A stretch of 64,000 nucleotides of DNA from JBHENC01 sp046262295 (GTDB lineage Bacteria; Acidobacteriota; Blastocatellia; Pyrinomonadales; Pyrinomonadaceae). The notes under the pieces are model-generated. The model worked only from the letters and a program-made list of their open reading frames with translations. It had not been told where the DNA came from and did not search any database. Positions 15,967-23,924 of this stretch are shown here, piece after piece (positions within the stretch are counted from its first letter, which is position 1; every line of letters begins with the position of its first letter). Made by a program: the position numbers and the translations under genes. The stretch lies in the NCBI GenBank assembly GCA_046262295.1, contig JBHENC010000003.1, forward strand, positions 62,001-126,000. Direction: 5' to 3'.

Positions 15967-17282
15967 GGTTGTTGATTAAAGGCGGCTATGTGATTGACCC
16001 GACGCAGGGCATCAATGCCGGGAAAAACTTGCTGATCGAAGACGGGCGCGTGGCCGGACTTCTTAATTATGCCGACGGTGTGCCCGAAGGCGCGGAAGTC
16101 TTCGACGCTACCGGATTAATCGTCGCGCCCGGCTTTATAGATATGCACACGCACTTGCGCGAACCCGGACAGGAATACAAGGAAACGATTGCGACGGGCG
16201 CGGCGGCAGCCGTCGCGGGCGGCTTCACGAGCGTCTGCGCGATGCCGAACACAGACCCCGTCAACGACAATCCGGCGGTGACGCGCTTTATCATCGAACA
16301 ATCTGCGCGCGCGCAATCGGCAAACGTCTTTCCGGTTGGCGCGATCACGAAAAGTTCGCAGGGCGCGGAGCTTGCGGAGATGGGCGAGATGCGGCGTGCC
16401 GGGATCGTCGCCGTCTCGGACGACGGGCGGCCTGTGCCTTCGGCGGGCGTGATGCGGCGCGCGATGGAGTATGCGCGCGACTTTGATCTAACGGTGGTGG
16501 ATCACTGCGAAGACAAATCGCTCGTGGCGAACGGCGTGATGCACGAAGGCCACTGGTCGCAAGTGCTCGGCTTGAATGGTATGCCCGCAGCGGCGGAAGA
16601 GTTGGACGCGGTGCGCGATTGCGCTCTGGCGAAGTTGACAGGCGCGCGCGTGCATCTGGCGCACGTCTCGACGAAGGGCGCGCTCGATGCGGTGCGGCGC
16701 GCTAAAACAGAGGGTCTCAACGTGACCTGCGAAGTGACGCCCCATCACTGGACGCTCTCCGACGAAACGGTTGAAGGCTACGACACGAACACGAAGATGA
16801 ATCCGCCGCTGCGCAGCACGGAGCATCTGGCAGCGATTATCGAAGCTCTGCGCGATGGAACGATAGATGCGATTGCGACCGATCATGCGCCGCATCACGC
16901 TGATGAAAAGAATTTGGAATACGACCGCGCGCCGTTCGGCATTACAGGCTTGGAAACGGCCATCGGTTTGTCGCTTGACCGCCTCGTGCATTGCGGCGTG
17001 ATTGATCTCGAACGTCTCGTTGACTTATGTTCGGTCAATCCGGCGCGGATTTTTAATTTGGCGGATCGCGGCACGCTGCGCCCGAAGGCATGGGGTGACG
17101 TGACGATTCTCGATCCTGATGTACGCTGGACGTTCGATGTCGCGCGCTCGAAATCAAAAAGCCGCAACACACCTTTCGACGGTTGGACATTTCAAGGCGC
17201 AGTCGTCGCCACCATCGTCGCCGGGCGCGTGCTCTTCAACCGCAACGAAACTCTCAAGGCAGATACCACGTCTGTTCGTTAA
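15963..17282 (+). CDS. pyrC: Dihydroorotase, multifunctional-complex type
   Basis: Cyclises carbamoyl aspartate to dihydroorotate. The 439-residue amidohydrolase has the metal-binding HxH (H62, H64) in FIDMHTHLREPGQ, followed by DHCED, HLAHVST and ATDHAPHHADEK with the catalytic Asp. This is the type I (long) dihydroorotase that often pairs with PyrB in a complex; the ATGA overlap with pyrB fits such a partnership. The gene ends 92 bp before the first of two hairpins that separate it from a convergent gene. Confidence 0.95.
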   Translation: MRLLIKGGYVIDPTQGINAGKNLLIEDGRVAGLLNYADGVPEGAEVFDATGLIVAPGFIDMHTHLREPGQEYKETIATGAAAAVAGGFTSVCAMPNTDPVNDNPAVTRFIIEQSARAQSANVFPVGAITKSSQGAELAEMGEMRRAGIVAVSDDGRPVPSAGVMRRAMEYARDFDLTVVDHCEDKSLVANGVMHEGHWSQVLGLNGMPAAAEELDAVRDCALAKLTGARVHLAHVSTKGALDAVRRAKTEGLNVTCEVTPHHWTLSDETVEGYDTNTKMNPPLRSTEHLAAIIEALRDGTIDAIATDHAPHHADEKNLEYDRAPFGITGLETAIGLSLDRLVHCGVIDLERLVDLCSVNPARIFNLADRGTLRPKAWGDVTILDPDVRWTFDVARSKSKSRNTPFDGWTFQGAVVATIVAGRVLFNRNETLKADTTSVR

Positions 17283-17373
17283 AGCGCGATTGATAATTCA
17301 TCTCGCCTCTTTCGATCCTCCACGTAGCGGCCTGAAGCTAAATCGAAATTTTTACCTTAAATCCAAACAGCAA

Positions 17374-17409
17374 GAGACCCGCTGCGCTCTCCCCTTCGCA
17401 GCGGGTCTC
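17374..17409 (+). terminator. Strong hairpin after pyrC (probable bidirectional terminator)
   Basis: A perfect 13-bp stem (17374-17386 with 17397-17409, GAGACCCGCTGCG and its complement) around the 10-nt loop CTCTCCCCTT. No clear T-run follows on either strand. It lies between the convergent genes pyrC (plus) and the minus-strand gene at 17548. Confidence 0.6.
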
Positions 17410-17467
17410 CGGCAATGGCCGCTCACTTACGTAATGACAGGGGCGACCAGTCTTTAAGAATTTGATG

Positions 17468-17507
17468 GGAAGCCCGCTTGCGCTCTCCCCTTCGCTCGCG
17501 GGCTTCC
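17468..17507 (+). terminator. Second hairpin with the same apical module
   Basis: A 10-bp stem GGAAGCCCGC/GCGGGCTTCC (17468-17477 with 17498-17507) encloses an inner GCG/CGC stem and the same 10-nt loop CTCTCCCCTT as the hairpin at 17374. The shared block GCGCTCTCCCCTTCGC is 16 nt long. It could terminate the minus-strand gene that ends at 17548, on whose 3' side it lies, or belong to a repeat family. Confidence 0.55.
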
Positions 17508-17547
17508 TTCTCACGACAACCGCGAGGGCTGCCGATCTTTGCAAAAC

Positions 17548-18282
17548 TTATCGCGCATTCCACGCCGGAAGCGAAACGGCCTGATTAAGCACTACGCCGA
17601 ACTCCGTTCCCGATTGAACCTTTGCCTCTTCACCTTTGGAAAAAATCGCACCGGCCGCGCCAATCCCTGCGCCGACTCCCGCACCGATGCCCGCGCCTTT
17701 GCCGCCGCCCGCAATCGCGCCGATGGTTGCGCCCGTCGCCGCGCCGCCGCCGATAAAGACTACATTGCGTTTGGCCGAGGAACGACCCGAAACTTGCCCT
17801 TCGCGGTCAGAGTTGACCTTATCCGACGAAAGATCGGTCAGAGCGCCGTTGATGGCGCGCGTTGAATTGTTCGGCAGTTGCAAGGAAACGAAGCTGACGC
17901 CGACCGAACCCGCTTTGCTCTGGCGTCCGGCGCGTTCCACCTCTGTCACGCGGCCACCGATGATGCTGCCTGCGGGAATCACTTCAACGCCGTTCACGTA
18001 AACCGGATCAACCACCGTCGTCGTAAATCGCCCGCCGATGCGCGCGGTTTCCGAACTTATCTGTTCGTTGAGCCGCACGCGAACCGTTTGACCCGCGCCC
18101 ACCGTATAATAGTTAGGTTGCACAGGTGCGACGACCGGGCGCGAATATCTGCGAAGTCTCGGCGGACGCCGCGATGTACGGCGCGTCTGCGCCGAAACGG
18201 GCAGCACCGTACCGATTGAAAGAACTATTAGGGCGACCAAACTAAGAGCACGTTGTGTTGATTTTTGGTTTGTTATCTTCAT
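17548..18282 (-). CDS. Exported glycine-zipper protein of unknown function
   Basis: A 244-residue protein from the ATG at 18282, which has AAAGGA upstream; an in-frame ATG 30 codons earlier adds a poorly coding segment. Residues 1-32 form a signal peptide (ALSLVALIVLSIGTVLPVSAQ). A basic Arg/Pro stretch follows, then a beta-rich domain (about 60-165; VGAGQTVRVRLNEQIS, IPAGSIIGGRVTEVERAG). Near the C-terminus a glycine-zipper segment (about 180-215, GATIGAIAGGGKGAGIGAG) can insert in or span a membrane. The C-terminal piece KVQSGTEFGVVLNQAVSLP resembles the first strand, as in YMGG/Gly-zipper outer-membrane-associated proteins. Function is not known. Confidence 0.7.
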   Translation of the reverse strand: MKITNQKSTQRALSLVALIVLSIGTVLPVSAQTRRTSRRPPRLRRYSRPVVAPVQPNYYTVGAGQTVRVRLNEQISSETARIGGRFTTTVVDPVYVNGVEVIPAGSIIGGRVTEVERAGRQSKAGSVGVSFVSLQLPNNSTRAINGALTDLSSDKVNSDREGQVSGRSSAKRNVVFIGGGAATGATIGAIAGGGKGAGIGAGVGAGIGAAGAIFSKGEEAKVQSGTEFGVVLNQAVSLPAWNAR

Positions 18283-18640
18283 CTTAATTCCTTTGTAAAA
18301 AAGCCGCGATGGTTTGAACCTGAAAGCGGCGACGCAGGTCATAAAGCAACGAGCGTGCCATACTTTGCGCAACCATCGTCGGCGAATTAATGTCGTATGT
18401 TTAGCGTGGCTTTAGCCTCAACCGGCGGGAGCGGGCTGAAGTCGGAACGGTCAATAGTAAACTATGTGCGCGGGATACGGCTTTGCTCTACACGATATCG
18501 TGCGGGTTGATAGGTTTGCAGAACCGTTTGAATCTGTTTTAAGCCTTTTGTGATACAGTTACGCCGAAGTGGGAGAACGAGCGCGACGAAAAAACATTCG
18601 GTTTAATGACGCTCATAAATGCAGTTATCGCAAAAAACTC

Positions 18641-18670
18641 TTGACATATTTTGCACATAAATGATAGAAA
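18641..18670 (+). promoter_or_regulatory. Candidate promoter of the polysaccharide locus
   Basis: A consensus -35 box TTGACA is followed after 18 bp by TAGAAA (four of six matches with TATAAT), in an AT-rich stretch. It points toward the exopolysaccharide genes. No other -35/-10 pair as good was seen closer to the Wza-like gene. Confidence 0.4.
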
Positions 18671-19008
18671 ATCTATCCCCGATGGTTAATGTGATTTATA
18701 AATTCTTAATATGCCCGGGCATTATCTTTATTAAAATTAAACTGCAAGTGGAACTTGCCGCATCCTCGTCTGAAATCTTCAGTAATTCACCACATCAAAT
18801 TTAACAAAAGGTTTATGAAGTCGGACAGGCAAGATTTTAGGTCTTGTGATGGATTGGAAGTAAGTGTGAGTAATAGTTTGTTGGCCGAGCAAAAAGATTC
18901 GAGGTTGATTAAATAGTCTTTACCTGTATTCGTTTTGCCAGCGTTTTCCAGAGGTATGTGTTTCATATCCTATTCGTTCAGGTTGCTGCCTTCGTTTGAT
19001 TAACCATG

Positions 19009-19110
19009 ATGGAATGTCTCTTCCCGGCTGCGGTCTTCCATTGCTAACACTCGCCGCGTCTCTGTTAGCCACCGTGCAGCCTTTGCCCCGGCATCGGAGG
19101 CAAGGCGGTG
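19009..19110 (+). ncRNA. Three adjacent hairpins, candidate structured leader RNA
   Basis: Hairpin A pairs ATGGAA (19009-19014) with TTCCAT (19036-19041). Hairpin B is a perfect 7-bp stem GCTAACA/TGTTAGC (19043-19049 with 19063-19069). Hairpin C starts at the very next base and runs to 19110: CACCG/CGGTG, then CCTT-GCC/GGC-AAGG with single-base bulges, then CCG/CGG closing a GCAT loop, 15 pairs in all. Strand is assigned from the downstream operon, not from the sequence. No known riboswitch class fits. Confidence 0.4.
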
Positions 19111-19526
19111 CGGCCTTACTAAGCAGCGCATCGAATTGAGTTCACGTTTATCGCCACAGGAGGCAGAGCAACGCACAGGGAAAACGGATAAGAGTGATGG
19201 CTAGTATCGAAACGCCTGGTTATATGATGCGTTGTACCTTAGCCTTCTTAAATTTGAACGCTGCCTCGCGTTAGAGGTTTCCCTGTCGGGTAAGGCCTGA
19301 TGACTGTTCTCTGTAGGATCGCTACAAATACAGCGCAAGCAATAGGATAAGTGTATCTTTAACCCTATTAAAGATAGCGAAGAAGCGAATGGCTCATAAT
19401 TTATTCCGGTATATAACAATCCGGTAAGTGCATTGATTCAACGGCTTACTTTACTGCGCATTCCGATTACTTGTTAATAAGGTTTCGCGGCATAGTGTGG
19501 AAGCTTTGCAAGGAGCTAAGAAACCC

Positions 19527-20618
19527 ATGAGAAATTTTGATTCAAAAGGTTTTAGCCGGAGGCGGTTAGCAGCCTGCTCTTCTTGGGCGCTGCTGATTGT
19601 TGCCGGTACGTGGCAGACGGCAACAGCCCAGCAATTGGCGACAACACCTTCGCCCGCAGCGCCGCCTTCGCTAACGGCGTCGCCTTCGCCAGCGGCTACC
19701 CGGCCGCCAGACTCCGCCGTGCCGACCCCCGCCTCCTCCGTAACAGATGACCGCTACCGCATTGGCGTGGGCGATGTGCTCGATATTAGAATCTTTAATC
19801 GCCCGCAACTTTCGCGCGAGGCCGTGCGGGTTGACGGTCACGGCGAGATACGGATGCCGTTAATTGACGGGGAGATAAAAGCCGCGTGCCGCACCGAATC
19901 GGAATTGGAGAGCGAGATCGCCCGTGTTTATCTGAAATATCAAAAGAACCCGCACGTGGATGTTTTTGTCAAAGAATATCAGTCGCAGCCGGTCGCGGTC
20001 ATCGGAGCCGTCAAATCACCCGGCCGTTTTCAACTTCAACGCCGCGTTCGTCTGTTGGAATTGCTGACCTTTGTCGGTGGCCCCTCCGACCTTGCCGGGC
20101 GTAACATTCAGATCGTGCATACGACCGGGCCTTCGATATGCGAAAAGCCCGAATCCGCGAATGTCAGCGATGACCCGTTGCTGGCAATCGCACTGGTTGA
20201 TTTAAGTGAAACGATGCACGGCATTGATAAATCGAATCCGTTTGTGAAGCCGGGAGACATTATCTCGATCCCGGAAGCGGATCAAATATATATCATCGGC
20301 AATGTGGTTAAACCTTCCCCCATCGCACTCAAAGAACAGATTACTTTGTCGCAGGCGATTGCAATTTCCGGCGGAACCTTGCCGGATACGAAAACCGAAC
20401 GGATACGCATTGTCCGGCAAACACCGGGAAGTACGACGAAAACAGAAATTTTCGCCAATCTGAAAGCTATAAATAAACATCAATCCGAGGACATCGTCCT
20501 CCTCGCCAATGATATCGTTGAAGTGTCCAAAACCACCGGGCCGACGAAAGTGCTCAAGGATATCTTTCGGACGATCGTGCCGACCGTCGGCCAACTTCCG
20601 GTACGTGCCATTCCATAA
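19527..20618 (+). CDS. Polysaccharide export outer-membrane protein, Wza-like
   Basis: An OPX-family protein, 363 residues from the ATG at 19527, which has AAGGAG upstream; a GTG 30 bp earlier is less likely. A signal peptide (about 11-36, ending ATAQQ) is followed by a Pro/Ala/Ser-rich spacer to about 70. The Poly_export domain starts at DRYRIGVGDVLDIRIFNRP, and two SLBB-type repeats follow (VAVIGAVKSPGRFQL and IYIIGNVVKPSPIAL). There is no lipobox Cys at the cleavage site, unlike E. coli Wza. It should form the outer-membrane channel for the glycan made by the genes downstream. It is the first gene of the locus. Confidence 0.88.
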   Translation: MRNFDSKGFSRRRLAACSSWALLIVAGTWQTATAQQLATTPSPAAPPSLTASPSPAATRPPDSAVPTPASSVTDDRYRIGVGDVLDIRIFNRPQLSREAVRVDGHGEIRMPLIDGEIKAACRTESELESEIARVYLKYQKNPHVDVFVKEYQSQPVAVIGAVKSPGRFQLQRRVRLLELLTFVGGPSDLAGRNIQIVHTTGPSICEKPESANVSDDPLLAIALVDLSETMHGIDKSNPFVKPGDIISIPEADQIYIIGNVVKPSPIALKEQITLSQAIAISGGTLPDTKTERIRIVRQTPGSTTKTEIFANLKAINKHQSEDIVLLANDIVEVSKTTGPTKVLKDIFRTIVPTVGQLPVRAIP

Positions 20619-20706
20619 ACTTTAACGCTCTTTATCATGAGTGCGGCCTGACTGAAATAACGAGCGCGTCCTAACACTTTGGCGCAAATCTGCCAGAGGT
20701 ATATAG

Positions 20707-23118
20707 ATGAATAGTTCCCAACAAATTATTAAAAGAGACCCGGAAGTTTACGGCTTTGAAGAAACCGCAAACCCGGCCTATGCCGCCTATCCCCCCGCCA
20801 ATTACCGGCTGGAAGACAGTAGCGACGAAATACATTTCCGCGATTACTGGGTTCCCGTCCGCAAGCGGCTCTGGCTGGTCGCCGGTATCACGCTCTTGGT
20901 GACGATGGCGATGGCGCTCTATATGGCGCGGATGCCTGATATCTATGAGGCGCAGGCGCGAGTCCAAGTTGATTTGGAAAATAATCCGGCCTTTGGCAGC
21001 ACCAAGAGTGGCTCTGTGATTATCAGCAGCCCTGTGACTGACCCCACCTACTTCAAAACTCAACTGCAAAATATCTCAAGCCCGGGTCTTCTGCGGCGCG
21101 TCGTTAAGACTTTGGATTTGGAACATGATCCTTCCTTTTTTAGTTCGCAAGCAACGAAAAGAAGCACTACATGGCAGTCCCTGTTGCGCATGGTGGGTTT
21201 AGGCAGCAAGGTTAAGGCGGAAGAAAAGAAACCCACGCTCACCGAACTGCCGCGTCCCACTGCTGCTGCTGCTGCTGCCGCCAGCGCCGCCACCGACTCG
21301 AGCGATCTTGCCGAAGCCAAGCGACTGGCTCCATATGTAAATGCTATCCAGAGCGGCCTGATAATCCAGCAGATTAGAGATACACGTCTGATTGACGTGC
21401 GCTTCAATCACACGAATCCAGAGATAGCGGCGCGGATCGTCAACAGCATCGCCGACTCTTTCGTGCTCTCGAACCTTGAGCGAAAAACTGAAACGACGAA
21501 CAATACGGGTGATTTTCTCCAAAAGCGCATTGCTGAATTGCAGGCGAATATCCGGGGCGGTGAGGAACAGCTCATCAACTATGCCAAAAGCCATCAGATT
21601 CTTTCGCTAGACCCCAGCCAGAACACGGTTGTAGATCGTTTGACGGCGCTTAATAAACAACTTCTGGAAGCCGAGAACGACCGCAAGCTGGCAGAAGCGG
21701 CATACCGCGCCGTCTCGACTCCGGGAGCCGCTGAAAGTCTGGCGGAAGCCGATTCAAAAAAGAATAATGAAGTTGAGTCCAAACTGGGTGAATTGAAACA
21801 GAAGCGCGCCCAACTGCTAGTGGAAAATACCGAAGAGTGGCCTGAAGTCAAAGAAGTAAATCAACAAATCGCCGTGCTCGAACGGCAGCTTCTGGAGTCG
21901 CGTTCGCGTGCCGGAACAATCGTCAGAACCAATCTGGAAACTCGCTACCGTCAGGGACTAGCCCGCGAAGAAGGGCTTCGGACAGCTTTTAATCAACAGC
22001 GAAGCGAAATGTTGACGCAGAATGAAGCGGCGATCAATTACCGCATCATTCAACAGGAGATAGAGACGAATAAGGCATTGCTCGACTCGCTCTTGCAGCG
22101 TTCCAAAGAGAACGACCTGATAACTTCAGGAACCTCGAATAATCTGCACGTTAATGATTATGCGCTTGTCCCTGAGTCGCCCAGCGGCCCTGTCCGTATG
22201 CGCTCCGTCGTCGTTGCCTTTTTCCTGTCCCTGGCTTTCGGTATCGGGCTGGCGCTCTTTCTGGAATATCTCGATGACACCATCCAGTCCACAGAGGATA
22301 TCGAAAATCTTCTGCGTCTGCCCGCGCTTAGTGTGATCCCGGCCATTGATAACTTGATGCGTAGACGATTGCGGCCGGTCGGAAACGCTTTACAGTTGCG
22401 TAATGATAAAGGCGGCTCTGCCGAGTTGCTGCTCAATAAGGATACGCGCTCTCCTTTAGCTGAAGCCTATCGCCAGCTACGCACCTCCGTGCTGCTTTCG
22501 ACCGCCGGGCGTGCGCCGAAGACGCTGTTAATCACTTCGAGCCAACCGTCCGAAGGTAAAACTACGACTGCCGCAAACATTGCCCTCAGCCTCGCGCAGA
22601 CCGGCGCGCAGGTCTTAATCATTGATGCCGATATGCGTCGCCCGCGTTTGCACGTGGTCTTTAATGTCGGAAACCAATCGGGATTAAGCCACTGCCTGTC
22701 CAACGATTTGACCGAATCGGAATTGCTGAACCTGACCGTCCAGCACGAAGATACCAGCCTGTACACGCTAACTTCCGGGCCTGTCCCGCCAAACCCGGCG
22801 GAGTTGTTGGGTTCGGATCAAATGCGCAGACTTATCCATACCTTCGGTCTAACCTTTACGCACATTGTGATAGATTCGCCGCCCATCGCTTCGTTTACCG
22901 ACGGGGTGCTTATTTCAACAATGGTTGACGGTGTTCTGCTGGTCGTTCACGGCGGCAAGAGTTCGCGCGTCGTTGTCCAACGCTCCCGGCAGGTGCTTAA
23001 AGATGTCGGCGCGAGAATCCTTGGTGTGGTGCTGAACAACGTCAAACTGCGACCCGAAGATCAATACTACGCGGGCTATTATCAAAAGTCCTACTATAGC
23101 CCCGAGCAAGAATCATGA
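20707..23118 (+). CDS. Polysaccharide co-polymerase with BY-kinase domain, Wzc-like
   Basis: An 803-residue inner-membrane chain-length regulator fused to a bacterial tyrosine kinase. TM1 (about 57-76) and TM2 (about 499-521) flank a periplasmic Wzz region rich in coiled coil (about 290-480). The cytoplasmic kinase has Walker A SSQPSEGKTTT (about 611-621), Walker A' LIIDADMRRPRL and Walker B HIVIDSPP. The C-terminus has a tyrosine cluster (Y787, Y788, Y791, Y792, Y796, Y797) for autophosphorylation. An Ala tract at about 185-193 is encoded by a GCT/GCC repeat. It works with the Wza-like protein encoded upstream. Confidence 0.92.
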   Translation: MNSSQQIIKRDPEVYGFEETANPAYAAYPPANYRLEDSSDEIHFRDYWVPVRKRLWLVAGITLLVTMAMALYMARMPDIYEAQARVQVDLENNPAFGSTKSGSVIISSPVTDPTYFKTQLQNISSPGLLRRVVKTLDLEHDPSFFSSQATKRSTTWQSLLRMVGLGSKVKAEEKKPTLTELPRPTAAAAAAASAATDSSDLAEAKRLAPYVNAIQSGLIIQQIRDTRLIDVRFNHTNPEIAARIVNSIADSFVLSNLERKTETTNNTGDFLQKRIAELQANIRGGEEQLINYAKSHQILSLDPSQNTVVDRLTALNKQLLEAENDRKLAEAAYRAVSTPGAAESLAEADSKKNNEVESKLGELKQKRAQLLVENTEEWPEVKEVNQQIAVLERQLLESRSRAGTIVRTNLETRYRQGLAREEGLRTAFNQQRSEMLTQNEAAINYRIIQQEIETNKALLDSLLQRSKENDLITSGTSNNLHVNDYALVPESPSGPVRMRSVVVAFFLSLAFGIGLALFLEYLDDTIQSTEDIENLLRLPALSVIPAIDNLMRRRLRPVGNALQLRNDKGGSAELLLNKDTRSPLAEAYRQLRTSVLLSTAGRAPKTLLITSSQPSEGKTTTAANIALSLAQTGAQVLIIDADMRRPRLHVVFNVGNQSGLSHCLSNDLTESELLNLTVQHEDTSLYTLTSGPVPPNPAELLGSDQMRRLIHTFGLTFTHIVIDSPPIASFTDGVLISTMVDGVLLVVHGGKSSRVVVQRSRQVLKDVGARILGVVLNNVKLRPEDQYYAGYYQKSYYSPEQES

Positions 23119-23161
23119 AGCCCGAAGGTAAAGGCACGCGGCTTCCTGACACCGCATAAAT

Positions 23162-23578
23162 ATGGTTATGGAATCCGGCATTCCGCGACGAACCTTTCGC
23201 ACCGAGCGAGATTTCGGTCTCATGGTCGGAGGCGTTCTGACAGCTTTAGGCGGCTGGTGGATTTTCCGTGCGCGCTTTCAAACGCTCTCGTATGTTTTTC
23301 TGGCGTGCGGCATTCTACTGGTTCTGCTGGGGATGCTCTTACCGAGATCGCTTGTGCTGCCGTTTCGCTTATGGATGCTCGTCGGCGAAATTCTTTCCTT
23401 TGTGATGACGCGGGTGATCCTCGCCATAGTTTATTTTACGGTTGTTACTCCTATCGGGATAGCCAAGAGATTAACGGGATGGGACCCGCTCCAGCGGCGT
23501 GCCGCTCCAGCCGCGTCCTACTGGAAAGATTATTCGGAACGACAGCACGACACCAAACATTATCAAAAGATGTACTGA
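23162..23578 (+). CDS. SxtJ-family membrane protein
   Basis: A 138-residue protein with three or four hydrophobic segments (about 18-34, 42-60, 69-97) and a polar C-terminal tail (KDYSERQHDTKHYQKMY). It resembles the SxtJ family, small membrane proteins encoded beside NodU/CmcH-type carbamoyltransferases, for example in saxitoxin clusters; function unknown. The ATG at 23168 is an alternative start. It is followed by a 52-residue DUF5989 gene and the carbamoyltransferase, the same trio as in other clusters. Confidence 0.75.
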   Translation: MVMESGIPRRTFRTERDFGLMVGGVLTALGGWWIFRARFQTLSYVFLACGILLVLLGMLLPRSLVLPFRLWMLVGEILSFVMTRVILAIVYFTVVTPIGIAKRLTGWDPLQRRAAPAASYWKDYSERQHDTKHYQKMY

Positions 23579-23747
23579 AGTTTAGGCTCGCCTCGCTTAC
23601 GCTTAATTTATGGCCTTCACAACTCGTATTGCGCGTTACCTCCCGATTATAAAATTCTTCGGCTTCTGTTCAAGCGAATCACTTCCAACCCACGCAATCG
23701 TTACTGATTTCTCAAACTAATACGAACGCACCTTTGAGGTCATAAAT

Positions 23748-23906
23748 ATGTCGAAAGCCGCAGTCGTCTCGGAATTCTGGGAATTCATGAAATATCATAA
23801 GAAATACTGGTTAGGCCCGATTGTGTTGATTCTTCTATTGGTCGGGTCGCTCCTCGTACTGGCGAAAACCTCTGTGCTCGCCCCGTTCATCTACACACTT
23901 TTCTAG
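23748..23906 (+). CDS. DUF5989-family small membrane protein
   Basis: A 52-residue ORF starting ATG at 23748 with a GAGG ribosome site 8 bp upstream and ending TAG at 23904-23906. It has a short amphipathic N-terminus (SEFWEFMKYHKKYW) and one transmembrane helix (about 21-37, PIVLILLLVGSLLVLAK). The EFWEF...KKYWL...P..... layout is typical of DUF5989 proteins that sit between SxtJ and a carbamoyltransferase. Its length is close to the small SxtK protein of saxitoxin clusters. The gene ends 18 bp before the carbamoyltransferase and is easily missed because of its size. Confidence 0.75.
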   Translation: MSKAAVVSEFWEFMKYHKKYWLGPIVLILLLVGSLLVLAKTSVLAPFIYTLF

Positions 23907-23924
23907 ACCGCAAAGCGAATTCTA

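Larger units (their letters stand above)
18283..19526 (+). other. Long non-coding region upstream of the polysaccharide locus
   Basis: About 1.2 kb with no convincing protein gene. It is more AT-rich than its surroundings at 18600-18850. Items seen: a plausible promoter (TTGACA at 18641-18646 with TAGAAA at 18665-18670, 18-bp spacing); a 12-bp palindrome ATGCCCGGGCAT at 18711-18722; a GCAAGT-GGA-ACTTGC hairpin at 18744-18758; three adjacent hairpins at 19009-19110; and a stem-closed region at 19168-19235. If transcription starts near 18677, the mRNA leader before the Wza-like gene would be about 850 nt. Confidence 0.5.

Noticed and set aside
17119..17457. 112-codon plus-strand ORF over the end of pyrC and the hairpins
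   Set aside because: Runs through both the pyrC gene in another frame and the first hairpin; no domain visible.
19168..19235. Cyclic-di-GMP-I (GEMM) riboswitch
   Set aside because: ACGCACAGGG resembles the start of the GEMM-I core, but the second helix, the GGACGCAAAGCC element and the tetraloop receptor are not there.
19201..19419. 72-codon ORF on the minus strand in the non-coding region
   Set aside because: No ribosome site, no recognisable domain, composition unlike neighbours; probably a chance ORF.
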